Positions 18,091-26,013 of a DNA stretch of 34,158 nt are shown here, one piece after another. How positions within the stretch are numbered: the first letter of the stretch is position 1; each line of letters begins with the position of its first letter. The stretch covers positions 1 through 34,158 of the forward strand of contig JAJDJB010000018.1 in NCBI GenBank assembly GCA_030266985.1, written 5' to 3'. The stretch is from Synergistaceae bacterium OttesenSCG-928-D05. Lineage in GTDB: Bacteria > Synergistota > Synergistia > Synergistales > Synergistaceae. The notes under the pieces are model-generated. The model searched no databases, was not told where the DNA came from, and was given only the letters and a program-made list of their open reading frames with translations. The position numbers and the translations under genes are program-made.

Positions 18091-18162
18091 AACTAGACGG
18101 AAGATTGTCTTATTATAGTTAAGAGTGCGGCTTTAATTTGCGAGGGAAGGGGAGGTTCTGCG

Positions 18163-19803
18163 ATGACAGCCGGTATCGTTTGGGAATTTTTTAAAAGTTT
18201 CTGCGTGCTCTTTTTTATTGCGTTTATATTCTCGAAGCTCGACATCATCAAGAACCACTTAACCAACCCTCCAACGCGGATGGACGATAAACTGGTCATG
18301 GCGCTGCTGTTTGGTGCTCTGGGCTGTGTTGGTTCATCGATCGGCGTGGAATTTTATAATTCGCTGATCAACACGCGCGTAATCGGCGTGGCGGTTGGCG
18401 GCCTGCTCGGTGGTCCGTTGGTGGGCGTTTTAAGCGGCCTGATCGCGGCGGGTCATAGAATTTTCCTCGTCAAAGCGGGTTCCGCAACGGCGGTCGTCTG
18501 TGGAATTTCAATGATCATCGAGGGCGCGTTTGCGGGTTATTTTTCCCGGTATCTTTATAAGTTCCGGTCGCGCTGGTTTCCCGCGGCAATCGTCGTTATC
18601 CTGTGCGAGCTTTTTCGAAAGCTTATGCTGCTGCTTTTCATCCGGCCGCAGGAGTTTGCCGTCCTGCTGGTGAAGAATATGACGGTGCCGATGCTTGTTA
18701 TCAATACGCTCGGCGTTATTTTGTTCGTGAAATATATTGAGACCGTCGTGCGGGAAAGTGATTTGCTAAAGATTCAGCAGTCCGACGTCGTGCTTGCGCT
18801 GACGGAAAAGATTTCGACCTGCCTCAAGCAGGGGCTGATCGGCGAAAACTTGCAGAATGTAGTGCGGACGATCGAAGAAAACACGGATTTCACCCATATC
18901 TTTATTACGAACACAAGCGCACCGATAATTTCGAACCTCTCCGCGGAGAAAAACGCTGATTTTGACTTTTCAATTGCCGAACTGCGGAACAACCTAGATG
19001 TGAACGACCCGTATTTTGAGTTTGCGATCGGCGAGATTAATTTTCTGGCGGCCCCGATCTACGATGAGTCGCAGGTGGCGGGGTTTTTGATGCTCGGGAA
19101 AAAAGAAGAGCTGAACACGTACGATATTTACCTTGCGGGGGGGCTCGGAAAATTGTTTTCGACACAGCTTGCGATGGGGAATCTCGAGTATCGCTCTTCA
19201 CTGCTGAAGGAAGCGGAGATCAAGGTGCTGCAAACGCAGATCAACCCGCATTTCCTGTTCAACTCTCTGACGGTGATCAGTTCGCTTTGTCGTACGGACC
19301 CGATGAAGGCGCGCAGCATCATCGACCATTTGGCCGAGTTCTACCGTAAAAATCTACGCGTCAACTCGCAGATGGTCACGCTGGAAGAAGAGCTTTCCCA
19401 CATCGAAGCATATCTGGAAATTATCCGTGCGCGCTATGCGTCCAAAATCGATATCACGTTCGATGTGGACGAGGTGTCGGAGTGTTATATCCCGCCGCTC
19501 AGCCTGCAGCCGCTTGTTGAAAATTGCGTGAAGCACGGGCTGCTGCCGAAACGCGATGGCGGCGTCATTACCGTGCGCGCGAAGCGCGAGCCTTCTCTGG
19601 AAGCTGTGAAGATCGAAGTGGAAGACAACGGCGTGGGGTTTGACCTGACGAAACCGCCGTCGAAAGATTCGAATCGGATCGGACTCAGTAATGTGAAAGA
19701 GCGCCTTGTGAACTGTTTTGGCGACGACTTGCTCTGGCGCATTGACACGCAGCCGGATGTGGGCACGAAGGTCACTCTGGTGATCCCGATCGTTTCTCGG
19801 TAG
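18163..19803 (+). CDS. LytS/BtsS-type membrane sensor histidine kinase
   Basis: The product has 546 residues. Residues 1-195 are the 5TM-5TMR_LYT sensor (NTRVIGVAVGGLLGGPLVG, GHRIF, CGIS). A GAF-like domain follows (about 205-335), then a His_kinase domain with the phospho-acceptor His363 in QINPHFLFNSL and a HATPase domain (NCVKHGL; DNGVGFD; IGLSNVKERL). Arg72, Arg99 and a Cys113-x-x-Ser116 pair are in line with the residues I recall being reported for pyruvate binding in E. coli BtsS (Arg72, Arg99, Cys110, Ser113); part of this is general to the family. The start ATG has GGGGAGG 8 nt upstream. It phosphorylates the LytTR regulator encoded 12 nt downstream. Confidence 0.92.
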   Translation: MTAGIVWEFFKSFCVLFFIAFIFSKLDIIKNHLTNPPTRMDDKLVMALLFGALGCVGSSIGVEFYNSLINTRVIGVAVGGLLGGPLVGVLSGLIAAGHRIFLVKAGSATAVVCGISMIIEGAFAGYFSRYLYKFRSRWFPAAIVVILCELFRKLMLLLFIRPQEFAVLLVKNMTVPMLVINTLGVILFVKYIETVVRESDLLKIQQSDVVLALTEKISTCLKQGLIGENLQNVVRTIEENTDFTHIFITNTSAPIISNLSAEKNADFDFSIAELRNNLDVNDPYFEFAIGEINFLAAPIYDESQVAGFLMLGKKEELNTYDIYLAGGLGKLFSTQLAMGNLEYRSSLLKEAEIKVLQTQINPHFLFNSLTVISSLCRTDPMKARSIIDHLAEFYRKNLRVNSQMVTLEEELSHIEAYLEIIRARYASKIDITFDVDEVSECYIPPLSLQPLVENCVKHGLLPKRDGGVITVRAKREPSLEAVKIEVEDNGVGFDLTKPPSKDSNRIGLSNVKERLVNCFGDDLLWRIDTQPDVGTKVTLVIPIVSR

Positions 19804-19815
19804 GAGGCGAAGAAG

Positions 19816-20577
19816 ATGACACTGCGGGTTTTTGTCGTAGAAGATGAAGAATATGTGCGCGACGAGATTAAATTCATGCTTGGTAAGTATGACGAGCTTG
19901 AGATTGTCGGCGATACGGATAATTCGTTCGACGCAATATGCAGCATTCAGGCGTTGAAACCGGATGTCGCGTTTCTCGATATAAAACTGGGCGATGTGAG
20001 CGGCCTTGTCTTGGCAAAAAAAATCCGCGAACTGGAGCCGAAAACGCGGATCGTATTTGTGACGGCGTACGATGCGCACGCAGTGGAAGGGTTCGAACTT
20101 GATGCAGTCGACTATGTGCTGAAACCATTCAGCGAAGAACGGCTAGCAAAAACGGTGCGAAAATTGCTCAAATCGGAAGCGCCGGACAACACCACCGCGC
20201 GGGACGAAGCGGCGTCTTCGGCTAAGCCCCCTTACGCGAAAGCGCAGGACAAGCTGATCATGCGGAAAAAACAGACGTGGAAACTGGTGGAGGTTTCGGA
20301 TATTTGTTATTTTCAGAGCCAGGAGCACAGGACCGCGGCGGTTACGGAAGAGGATACTTACAGTTTGAATTACACGCTGAAGGAGCTCGAAGACCAGCTC
20401 CCAGCGGCGAAGTTCCTGCGCACGCACAAGAGTTTTATCGTGAACACGGACTATATCGATGAGATCGTGCCATGGTTCAACTACACGTTTAAGATCAAGC
20501 TCAAGAACTGTACGGAAGAAATTCCGGTCGGCCGCAACTATATGAAGCAGTTTAAGTCGACGCTCGCGATTTCATAA
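19816..20577 (+). CDS. LytTR-family response regulator
   Basis: The product has 253 residues. The receiver domain (1-120) has the acidic pocket E9-D10-E11, the phospho-acceptor Asp55 (VAFLDIKLG) and the conserved Lys in YVLKPF. After a linker of about 30 residues comes a LytTR DNA-binding domain (about 150-253; ICYFQSQEHRTAAV, FLRTHKSFIVNTDYI, IPVGRNY). LytTR proteins bind direct repeats spaced about two helical turns apart. Such repeats lie in the next intergenic region, so the TAXI operon is the likely target. AGGAGG lies just before the ATG. Confidence 0.93.
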   Translation: MTLRVFVVEDEEYVRDEIKFMLGKYDELEIVGDTDNSFDAICSIQALKPDVAFLDIKLGDVSGLVLAKKIRELEPKTRIVFVTAYDAHAVEGFELDAVDYVLKPFSEERLAKTVRKLLKSEAPDNTTARDEAASSAKPPYAKAQDKLIMRKKQTWKLVEVSDICYFQSQEHRTAAVTEEDTYSLNYTLKELEDQLPAAKFLRTHKSFIVNTDYIDEIVPWFNYTFKIKLKNCTEEIPVGRNYMKQFKSTLAIS

Positions 20578-20621
20578 GGCCGAAATCAAACCACCCCGCT
20601 GTGCCATTCCGTTCCCGGTTT

Positions 20622-20655
20622 ATGTAACTTACACCCCTCATAATGCATCTTACGC
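20622..20655 (+). promoter_or_regulatory. Tandem direct repeat with 21-bp period, putative LytTR operator
   Basis: ATGTAACTTACAC (20622-20634) and ATGCATCTTACGC (20643-20655) match at 10 of 13 positions and start exactly 21 bp apart. The second copy ends 8 nt before the -35 of the TAXI promoter, the position expected for an activator. The gene just upstream encodes a LytTR regulator. No binding data are available. Confidence 0.55.
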
Positions 20656-20663
20656 AATGAGTA

Positions 20664-20692
20664 TTTAGAAAGTTATACTTATTCTCTATAAT
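20664..20692 (+). promoter_or_regulatory. Promoter of the TAXI TRAP transporter operon
   Basis: TTTAGA (20664-20669), a 17-nt spacer and TATAAT (20687-20692). The -10 is exact and the -35 weak, as expected where an activator is required. It gives a leader of about 110 nt before the ATG at 20809. Confidence 0.55.
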
Positions 20693-20808
20693 TTATCGTA
20701 CAAGCAGTGCGCTTAAGCAAAGCGATCTACTGCTGAGGGCCTTTCGAGATTATTCGTTATTGGCAGAGGAGCAGGCTCAAAAAAATCCCTTGTAAGGAGG
20801 ATGTAGTA

Positions 20809-21801
20809 ATGAAAAGAACGTTGGTTATCCTGAGCATTTTTGTCCTTGTCCTATCGGTGGCGTTCGCTTCCGTCGGTATGGCGGCGGCGCCCAAAGTAGA
20901 CCGGTCGAAGTATTTCATCACGGTTTTGACCGGCCCGTCCAGCGGTATCTATTTCCCGATCGGCGGCGCGTTCTCGACGTTCATCGGAACGCTCGGCTAT
21001 AAGACTTCCGCGACCGCAACCGGCGCGACCGCAGAGAATATCAACGCGCTGGAGACCGGCCAGGGTGAGATGGCGATCGCAATGGCGGACTCCGTGATCC
21101 AGGCGGTAGAAGCATTCGGCGCATATGATGGCAAGCCCCCTGCAAAAGAGCTGCGCGCAATGATGGGGCTCTGGCCGAATTTCTGCCAGATCGTCACGAC
21201 GGCGGATTCCGGAATCAAGACTTTTGAAGACATGAAGGGCAAGCGCGTCGGCGTCGGCGCACCGAACTCGGGTGTTGAACTCAATGCGCGCATGATGTTT
21301 GAAGCGCACGGCATGACTTACAAAGATTGCCGCGTCGACTATCTCAACTATGGCGAAGCGATCGAGCAGATGAAGAACGGCCTTTGCGACGTTGCGTTCG
21401 TAACTTCCGGTCTTGGCAATGCGACGATCATGGAGCTTGGCACACAGAAAAAGATTGCGTTTGTTCCGGTGCAGGGCGCTCCGCTGAAAGCGCTGCTCGA
21501 AAAATATCCCTTCTATATAGAAGCGACGATTCCGAAAGCGACTTATGGCACAGACAGCGACACGACCACTGCAGCCGTTATGAACATCATGCTCGTCGAG
21601 AAGAGCCTCCCGGACGAAGTTGTTTACGACCTGCTGGAGAATATCTACTCGCCGAAGGGACTCGAAGCGATTCAGGCTGCGCATGCGACGGCAAAAGTAA
21701 ATATCAAACCGGAGACGGCGCTTCGCGGCATCGTTGGGACGTCGGTTCCGTTCCACCCCGGAGCAGAGAAATATTATAAGGACAAGGGCATTTTGAAATA
21801 A
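20809..21801 (+). CDS. TRAP transporter TAXI family solute-binding protein
   Basis: The product has 330 residues. The signal peptide is about residues 1-26 (MKRTLVILSIFVLVLSVAFA, cleavage near GMAAA). The mature protein has the TAXI signature TGPSSGIYFPIGGAFSTFIG, then TGATAENINALETGQGEMAIAMADS and GKRVGVGAPNSGVELNARMM. It is the periplasmic receptor that delivers substrate to the fused permease encoded two genes downstream. TAXI proteins bind dicarboxylates, glutamate and related organic acids; the substrate here is unknown. AAGGAGG precedes the ATG by 8 nt. The preceding LytS/LytTR genes and direct repeats suggest induction by an external carboxylate. Confidence 0.94.
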   Translation: MKRTLVILSIFVLVLSVAFASVGMAAAPKVDRSKYFITVLTGPSSGIYFPIGGAFSTFIGTLGYKTSATATGATAENINALETGQGEMAIAMADSVIQAVEAFGAYDGKPPAKELRAMMGLWPNFCQIVTTADSGIKTFEDMKGKRVGVGAPNSGVELNARMMFEAHGMTYKDCRVDYLNYGEAIEQMKNGLCDVAFVTSGLGNATIMELGTQKKIAFVPVQGAPLKALLEKYPFYIEATIPKATYGTDSDTTTAAVMNIMLVEKSLPDEVVYDLLENIYSPKGLEAIQAAHATAKVNIKPETALRGIVGTSVPFHPGAEKYYKDKGILK

Positions 21802-21825
21802 CGCCCTCTGCGAGGTCCCTTGTTC
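21780..21825 (+). promoter_or_regulatory. Intercistronic hairpin over the DUF1850 start
   Basis: GGACAAGGG (21780-21788) can pair with CCCTTGTTC (21817-21825), nine pairs including one G-U. The stem buries the TTG start at 21820 and the loop contains the binding-protein stop and the RBS. It may keep downstream genes at a lower level than the binding protein. Confidence 0.35.
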
Positions 21826-22371
21826 TTTAAACAGACTTCAGAACAGGGAAAGCGCGGATGGCGTGCTTTCCCTGTAATATTGTTCCTCCTGGCCGTGATT
21901 CTCGTTGCGGCTCTCTCGGGCCCGGAAGCGCATCGCGCGAGGGACGAGGGCCATCCGGTCCTGCGTATTTACGACTGGAAGAGCGGCGACCTTTACGTAG
22001 AGGTTCCGGTTGCAATCGGCGACAAGTTGTTTTTCGGATGGATACACTCTCTTGAGAAGATTCCGTGGAACGAGCATTATTACATTGATGAAGACCTTCA
22101 TCTAATTTTGGACGCGATCACTTTTCCAGCCTTTGGGGCGGGGATACCGGAGAATAAAGGCGAAGTTTGTTATGTAAAAGACGGCTTGATACATATGGAA
22201 AAAATAGAACAGGATTTTCCGGAACTGGTTTGGCTTAATTCTCATACCGCGACGCGGGAAATTTTGATCAATGATTCTTACGTGACAAAAGGCAGCGATC
22301 TGCCACAGCACACCAGACTGCGTCTGGTCATAGAACGGAGTGAGAAACGTGGAAGACAACAAGAAATTTGA
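21820..22371 (+). CDS. DUF1850 protein of TAXI TRAP operon
   Basis: The product has 183 residues. One N-terminal hydrophobic segment (FPVILFLLAVILVAAL) serves as anchor or signal. It is followed by a small domain with FFGWIHSLEKIPWNEHYYID and FPAFGAGIPE, the DUF1850 pattern. DUF1850 genes recurrently sit between a TAXI binding protein and a fused TRAP permease; their role is not established. The start is an unusual TTG at 21820, only 4 nt after GAGG and in the same frame as the binding-protein gene 18 nt upstream; I found no better in-frame start. It overlaps the permease gene by 23 nt. Confidence 0.85.
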   Translation: MFFKQTSEQGKRGWRAFPVILFLLAVILVAALSGPEAHRARDEGHPVLRIYDWKSGDLYVEVPVAIGDKLFFGWIHSLEKIPWNEHYYIDEDLHLILDAITFPAFGAGIPENKGEVCYVKDGLIHMEKIEQDFPELVWLNSHTATREILINDSYVTKGSDLPQHTRLRLVIERSEKRGRQQEI

Positions 22372-24349
22372 AGAAAATGTTGTTGAAGAAAAAATTATTA
22401 TACCTGCTGACGGCGAACTTACCGCCGAGCAGGTGGAGCTCATGGAAAAACTGGATAAAGAAACGGTGGTCAGAACGTTGGCCAACTCCACGCTCGCAAG
22501 ATTTTTCTATTTTGCGTGTATTGCAGTTGCGCTCTATCACTTTGTTACGGCGTTTGTAGGTACGCCGGTCGTTTTGAAGCACAGGTCTCTGCACGTTGCG
22601 ATGATGCTGAGCCTTGGCTTCGTCATGTATCCTTTCGGTAAAAGAAGCAGCAGAGCGAAGGTTTCTGTCGTCGACTGGCTACTGATTATTCTATCCTGGG
22701 TCATCCCCTTCTACGTATGGTTCGATTATCTGGGCGTTATTGAGCGCGCGGGCAGACCAAATACGAACGACCTGATCGTCGCCACGATACTTATCCTCCT
22801 TGTCCTCGAATCCGCAAGGCGAATTACGGGGTGGGCATTGCCCATGCTAAGCACAATATTCCTGGTCTACGGTTTGTATGGAAGAAATCTACCGGGACTT
22901 TTCGGACATAGGGGATATACGTGGCTGCAGCTTTCGAATCACCTTTTTGCCAATACGGAAGGAATTTACGGAACGTCAATCAGTGTTTCGGCAAGTTATA
23001 TCTTCCTGTTTGTGCTTTTCGGAGCCGTCATGGGGAAATCCGGTATGGGCGGTTTCTTTAACGACCTTGCGGTTGCGCTTGCGGGGCACACGAAGGGCGG
23101 CCCGGCAAAAGTCGCGGTTATCGCCTCGGGGTTTCTTGGCTCGATCAACGGCTCCGCAATCGCGAACGTGGTTACGACGGGCGCATTTACGATCCCGCTT
23201 ATGAAAAAGACTGGCTATTCTAAAGAATTTGCAGGCGCGGTCGAAGCCTCCGCCTCCGTCGGCGGGCAGCTTTTGCCTCCGATCATGGGCGCGGCGGCTT
23301 TCATCATGGCTGAAAACCTGGGCGTCCGATATTCTGTAATCATCGTGCACGCAGCGATTCCTGCTCTGCTTTACTATCTCGGTATTCTGATTCAGGTACA
23401 GATGCGCGCGTCGAAAAACGGCCTGCTCGGGCTTCCAAAGAGCCAGCTTCCCAAAGTTGGCGCGGTTATGCGCGCAAGAGGACATTTGCTCCTTCCAATC
23501 GTGTTCCTGCTTTACATGCTCTTTTTCTCCGGCACGACGGTTATTTATTCCGCCGTCTGGACCATTGTCGTTACGGTTGCGGTCGCGTGTCTCAAGAAAG
23601 ATACGCGCATGACAGTCAAAGATATTATGGACGCATTTGCCGACGGTTCGAAGCAGACCGTTTCGGTCGCGATCGCGTGTGCCTGTGTCGGTATCATAGT
23701 CGGCGTCTCTTCGAAGACCGGTTTTGGGCTCACGATGGCAAATACGATCATTGCGCTTGGCCGTCAGAGCCTGATGTTTACGCTGATTTTCACGATGATT
23801 ACCTGTATGATCCTCGGCATGGGGCTTCCGTCGATTCCGGCGTATATCATCACCGCAACGATTGCGGCTCCAGCTCTCGCGAAACTCGGCATCCCGGCAA
23901 TCGCGGCACATATGTTCGCGTTCTACTTCGCGATGTTCGCAAACCTTACGCCTCCCGTTGCGCTCGCGGCTTTCGCGGCGGCCGGACTTTCCGGCGGCGA
24001 CCCGATGAAAACCGGTTTTGCTTCCGTTAAGCTGGCCATTGCGGGATTCATCGTGCCGTACATGTTCATCTACTCGCCTCAGTTGCTTTTGATCGATACG
24101 AGCCTTCTTGAAGGTATTCGCGTGTCGATCGGGGCGTGTCTCGGCGTTCTCATGATCGGCGCCGCCGTGGAAGGGTATCTTTTCACGAAGATGAATATAC
24201 TGCTTCGCATCGTGGCGTCTGTCGGCGCGTTGTGCCTGATCAGCAGCGAATTTTATTCCGACATCGTCGGAATCGTGATCCTCATTGCGCTTCTGATGAT
24301 TCAGAAACATCTCGCAAAAAAGGAAAGCGCGCCTCCCGTCGTCGCATAA
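22349..24349 (+). CDS. TRAP transporter fused permease (DctQ-DctM fusion)
   Basis: The product has 666 residues with about 16-17 hydrophobic segments, consistent with a small membrane subunit fused ahead of the large DctM subunit. Conserved blocks include GSINGSAIANVVTTGAFTIP, VEASASVGGQLLPPIMGAAAF and GMGLPSIPAYIITATIAAP, with AAHMFAFYFAMFANLTPPVA. These are the hallmark loops of TAXI-associated TRAP permeases, which run on a sodium or proton gradient. The start is the GTG at 22349, 8 nt after GGAG; a GTG three codons earlier overlaps that RBS. It is coupled to DUF1850 by a 23-nt overlap. Confidence 0.95.
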   Translation: MEDNKKFEENVVEEKIIIPADGELTAEQVELMEKLDKETVVRTLANSTLARFFYFACIAVALYHFVTAFVGTPVVLKHRSLHVAMMLSLGFVMYPFGKRSSRAKVSVVDWLLIILSWVIPFYVWFDYLGVIERAGRPNTNDLIVATILILLVLESARRITGWALPMLSTIFLVYGLYGRNLPGLFGHRGYTWLQLSNHLFANTEGIYGTSISVSASYIFLFVLFGAVMGKSGMGGFFNDLAVALAGHTKGGPAKVAVIASGFLGSINGSAIANVVTTGAFTIPLMKKTGYSKEFAGAVEASASVGGQLLPPIMGAAAFIMAENLGVRYSVIIVHAAIPALLYYLGILIQVQMRASKNGLLGLPKSQLPKVGAVMRARGHLLLPIVFLLYMLFFSGTTVIYSAVWTIVVTVAVACLKKDTRMTVKDIMDAFADGSKQTVSVAIACACVGIIVGVSSKTGFGLTMANTIIALGRQSLMFTLIFTMITCMILGMGLPSIPAYIITATIAAPALAKLGIPAIAAHMFAFYFAMFANLTPPVALAAFAAAGLSGGDPMKTGFASVKLAIAGFIVPYMFIYSPQLLLIDTSLLEGIRVSIGACLGVLMIGAAVEGYLFTKMNILLRIVASVGALCLISSEFYSDIVGIVILIALLMIQKHLAKKESAPPVVA

Positions 24350-24382
24350 CACAGTCGACGAGCAACATCTCAGAACAAACAA

Positions 24383-24420
24383 AAAAAGAAGACGGCATGA
24401 AAAAACGCCGTCTTCTTTTT
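24383..24420. terminator. Bidirectional terminator between TRAP operon and ligase gene
   Basis: AAAAAGAAGACGGC (24383-24396) pairs with GCCGTCTTCTTTTT (24407-24420) around a 10-nt loop. It has A/T runs on both flanks and lies between convergent genes. Confidence 0.85.
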
Positions 24421-24441
24421 CCGTCAAAAAATGATACGATG

Positions 24442-25698
24442 TTATTCTCGGACGATATGTTTTCCCTTGCCTTCGAAACGCGGCAGATCTCCCGGATTTG
24501 CGATGTGGAACGGTACGTGGATTCCAAGCGCGCCGTGGATCGCTTTTTTCCCTTTTTCTTCCAGATCCTTTATTTCCGTTTCCGCAACTTCGGGCGCGCG
24601 TTCTGCCGTCACGCTTATCTGCTGGAATCCGTCCACCTCCCAGACCTTGATTTGGTAGTTCGGCGTGATGCCCGGTACTTTGCAGATTGAACGCTCGATC
24701 AGCGTTGGGAAGACGTTGACGCCGTGGAAGATAATCATATCGTCCGAACGCCCGCGCAGCCGCGTGATGCGCGTGCCTGCATCGCCGCACTTGCACATGC
24801 CGGGGATGACGCTTGTCAGGTCGCGCGTCCGGTAGCGTACGACGGGGAACGCCTCTTTTTTGAGCGACGTGATCACAAGTTCTCCCTGTTCGCCGGGTTC
24901 TACCGGCTCAAGCGTTTCGGGGTCGATGACTTCAAAGATAAAGCCTTCGTCCCAAAGGTGGATGCCGTTTTTCTCGAGGCATTCCATACCGACGCCGGGC
25001 CCCATTGCTTCACTCAGGCCGTAGCTGTCGATTGCAGGGATGCCGAAAGTCGATTCTATTTTCTCGCGCAGGGACTCCGACCACGCTTCCGCGCCGAAGA
25101 TGCCGAGACGCAATTTATATTTCGCACGTTCTTCCTTTGAAAAACCGTCCCAGATTTCGCAGAGCTTGACCGCGTACGACGGCGTACAGGTAAAAACGGT
25201 TGTGCCGAGGTCGCGCATCAGTTTGAACTGGCGTTCTGTAAAGCCGCCGCTTGCCGGAATGACCGCGACGCCCATTTCTTCCGCCGCGTCATGGAAGCCC
25301 TGGCTGCCGGTAAAAAGTCCATATCCCGTTGAAATCTGCAGTACGTCGCCTTTTGTGAGAGTCGCACGTTTAAACGCTGTTTGCATGCCCTTTCTCCACC
25401 AGAAAATATCATTCGCCGTGTAGGCAACGACGGTTGGGTTTCCGGTCGTGCCTGATGTTGCGTGGAAACGAACGAGGTCGTCCTTGTCGCAGGCAAGCCA
25501 GCCGAGCGGATAGTGCGCCTGCAGGTGTTGCTTTGTCGTGAAAGGCAGCAGCTTCATGTCCTTCGGGGTTTTGATGTCGGACGGCTTTACGCCGGCGTCC
25601 TTCATCATGTCCGCGTACGGATGGTTGCGCTCCCAGAGTCTTTCGAGATGCCCCTTCAGTTCCAAAATTTTCTGCATTGAACTTTCGTGATGAACCAT
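24442..25698 (-). CDS. paaK: Phenylacetate-CoA ligase family protein, copy 1 (Tyr-type leader)
   Basis: The product has 418 residues and is an AMP-forming aryl-CoA ligase of the PaaK family. The ATP loop is TSGTTGNPT (81-89), followed by YGLSEAMGPGVGMEC, RYRTRD and the C-terminal lid GRSDDMIIFHGVNVFP. A CKCG pair precedes the lid. It aligns end to end with copy 2 (31174-32472), but the pocket-side block reads GYGLFTGSQGFHDAAE (125-140) where copy 2 has GYGLFTGGLGAHYGGE, so a different arylacetate (for example 4-hydroxyphenylacetate) is plausible. The ATG at 25698 has AGGGGA 8 nt upstream; a TTG at 25716 overlaps the RBS. It is preceded by a Tyr-rich leader peptide and an attenuator terminator. 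Confidence 0.92.
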   Translation of the reverse strand: MVHHESSMQKILELKGHLERLWERNHPYADMMKDAGVKPSDIKTPKDMKLLPFTTKQHLQAHYPLGWLACDKDDLVRFHATSGTTGNPTVVAYTANDIFWWRKGMQTAFKRATLTKGDVLQISTGYGLFTGSQGFHDAAEEMGVAVIPASGGFTERQFKLMRDLGTTVFTCTPSYAVKLCEIWDGFSKEERAKYKLRLGIFGAEAWSESLREKIESTFGIPAIDSYGLSEAMGPGVGMECLEKNGIHLWDEGFIFEVIDPETLEPVEPGEQGELVITSLKKEAFPVVRYRTRDLTSVIPGMCKCGDAGTRITRLRGRSDDMIIFHGVNVFPTLIERSICKVPGITPNYQIKVWEVDGFQQISVTAERAPEVAETEIKDLEEKGKKAIHGALGIHVPFHIANPGDLPRFEGKGKHIVRE

Positions 25699-25747
25699 TG
25701 TTCTTTCCCCTTCCAAATCTATTTTTTAAATCCTTGTTTTATCCAAT

Positions 25748-25780
25748 AAAAAAATGGGACCCGGAAATCCCGGATCCCAT
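25748..25780 (-). terminator. Attenuator terminator in the leader of ligase copy 1
   Basis: Minus strand: ATGGGATCCGG (25780-25770) pairs with CCGGGTCCCAT (25764-25754), one U-G pair, loop of 5, then seven T. It lies between the leader ORF and the ligase RBS. The segment GGGATCCG of its 5' arm is exactly complementary to CGGATCCC (25843-25836) inside the leader ORF, giving a competing antiterminator pairing. Confidence 0.8.
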
Positions 25781-25814
25781 CCTCTTTGCAAAATCGGTCA
25801 AGAGCGCACGCGCC

Positions 25815-25919
25815 TCAAGCACCGATCCCGCGAGGGGGATCCGTGTGAGGATAATAATAAGAGTACACTGCAACAGAAAGATCCACGCTGCTGTTTGCGG
25901 TAAGACGCGTTATTTTCAT
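25815..25919 (-). CDS. Tyr-rich leader peptide (34 aa), putative attenuator
   Basis: The ORF starts with ATG (25919) behind AGGAGG and ends at TGA (25817-25815). Residues 19-23 are Tyr-Ser-Tyr-Tyr-Tyr (TAC TCT TAT TAT TAT); there is no Phe and no Trp. The Tyr run ends 8 nt before a hairpin in the same ORF. It is preceded by a near-consensus promoter and followed by an intrinsic terminator, the layout of trp/phe-type attenuators. The RBS region AAGGAGGCACTGGG-CATGA is shared with the second leader at 32631-32738. No transcript or translation is proven. Confidence 0.7.
   Translation of the reverse strand: MKITRLTANSSVDLSVAVYSYYYPHTDPPRGIGA
25820..25845 (-). promoter_or_regulatory. Leader hairpin (pause/1:2 type) inside Tyr leader ORF
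   Basis: CACGGATCCC pairs with GGGATCGGTG around loop CCTCGC (6 bp, one G-G mismatch, then 3 bp). The second leader has the same element with loop CTTCAC and a compensating U-G change in the stem, which supports a conserved structure. Confidence 0.65.
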
Positions 25920-25957
25920 GCCCCAGTGCCTCCTTCGTTCGTGCGACGTTGGCGATA

Positions 25958-25986
25958 AAGATACCATCACCAATGTAAAGTGTCAA
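25958..25986 (-). promoter_or_regulatory. Promoter of leader/ligase copy 1
   Basis: Minus strand: TTGACA (25986-25981), 17-nt spacer, TATCTT (25963-25958). It lies just 27 nt after the GntR gene ends and about 40 nt before the leader ATG. Confidence 0.75.
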
Positions 25987-26013
25987 CCTTTTTCTTGTTC
26001 TTGGTCCGAAAAA

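Noticed and set aside
22976..24796. 606-codon open frame on the minus strand opposite the TRAP permease and ligase gene end
   Set aside because: The translation is Arg/His/Asp-rich with no domain, no RBS, and it spans a terminator and parts of two well-supported genes; it is a codon-bias shadow.
25748..25919. T-box riboswitch as the leader element of the ligase genes
   Set aside because: The leaders lack the T-box sequence (AGGGTGGNACCGCG) and the specifier stem; a translated ORF with its own RBS and aromatic codons fits better.
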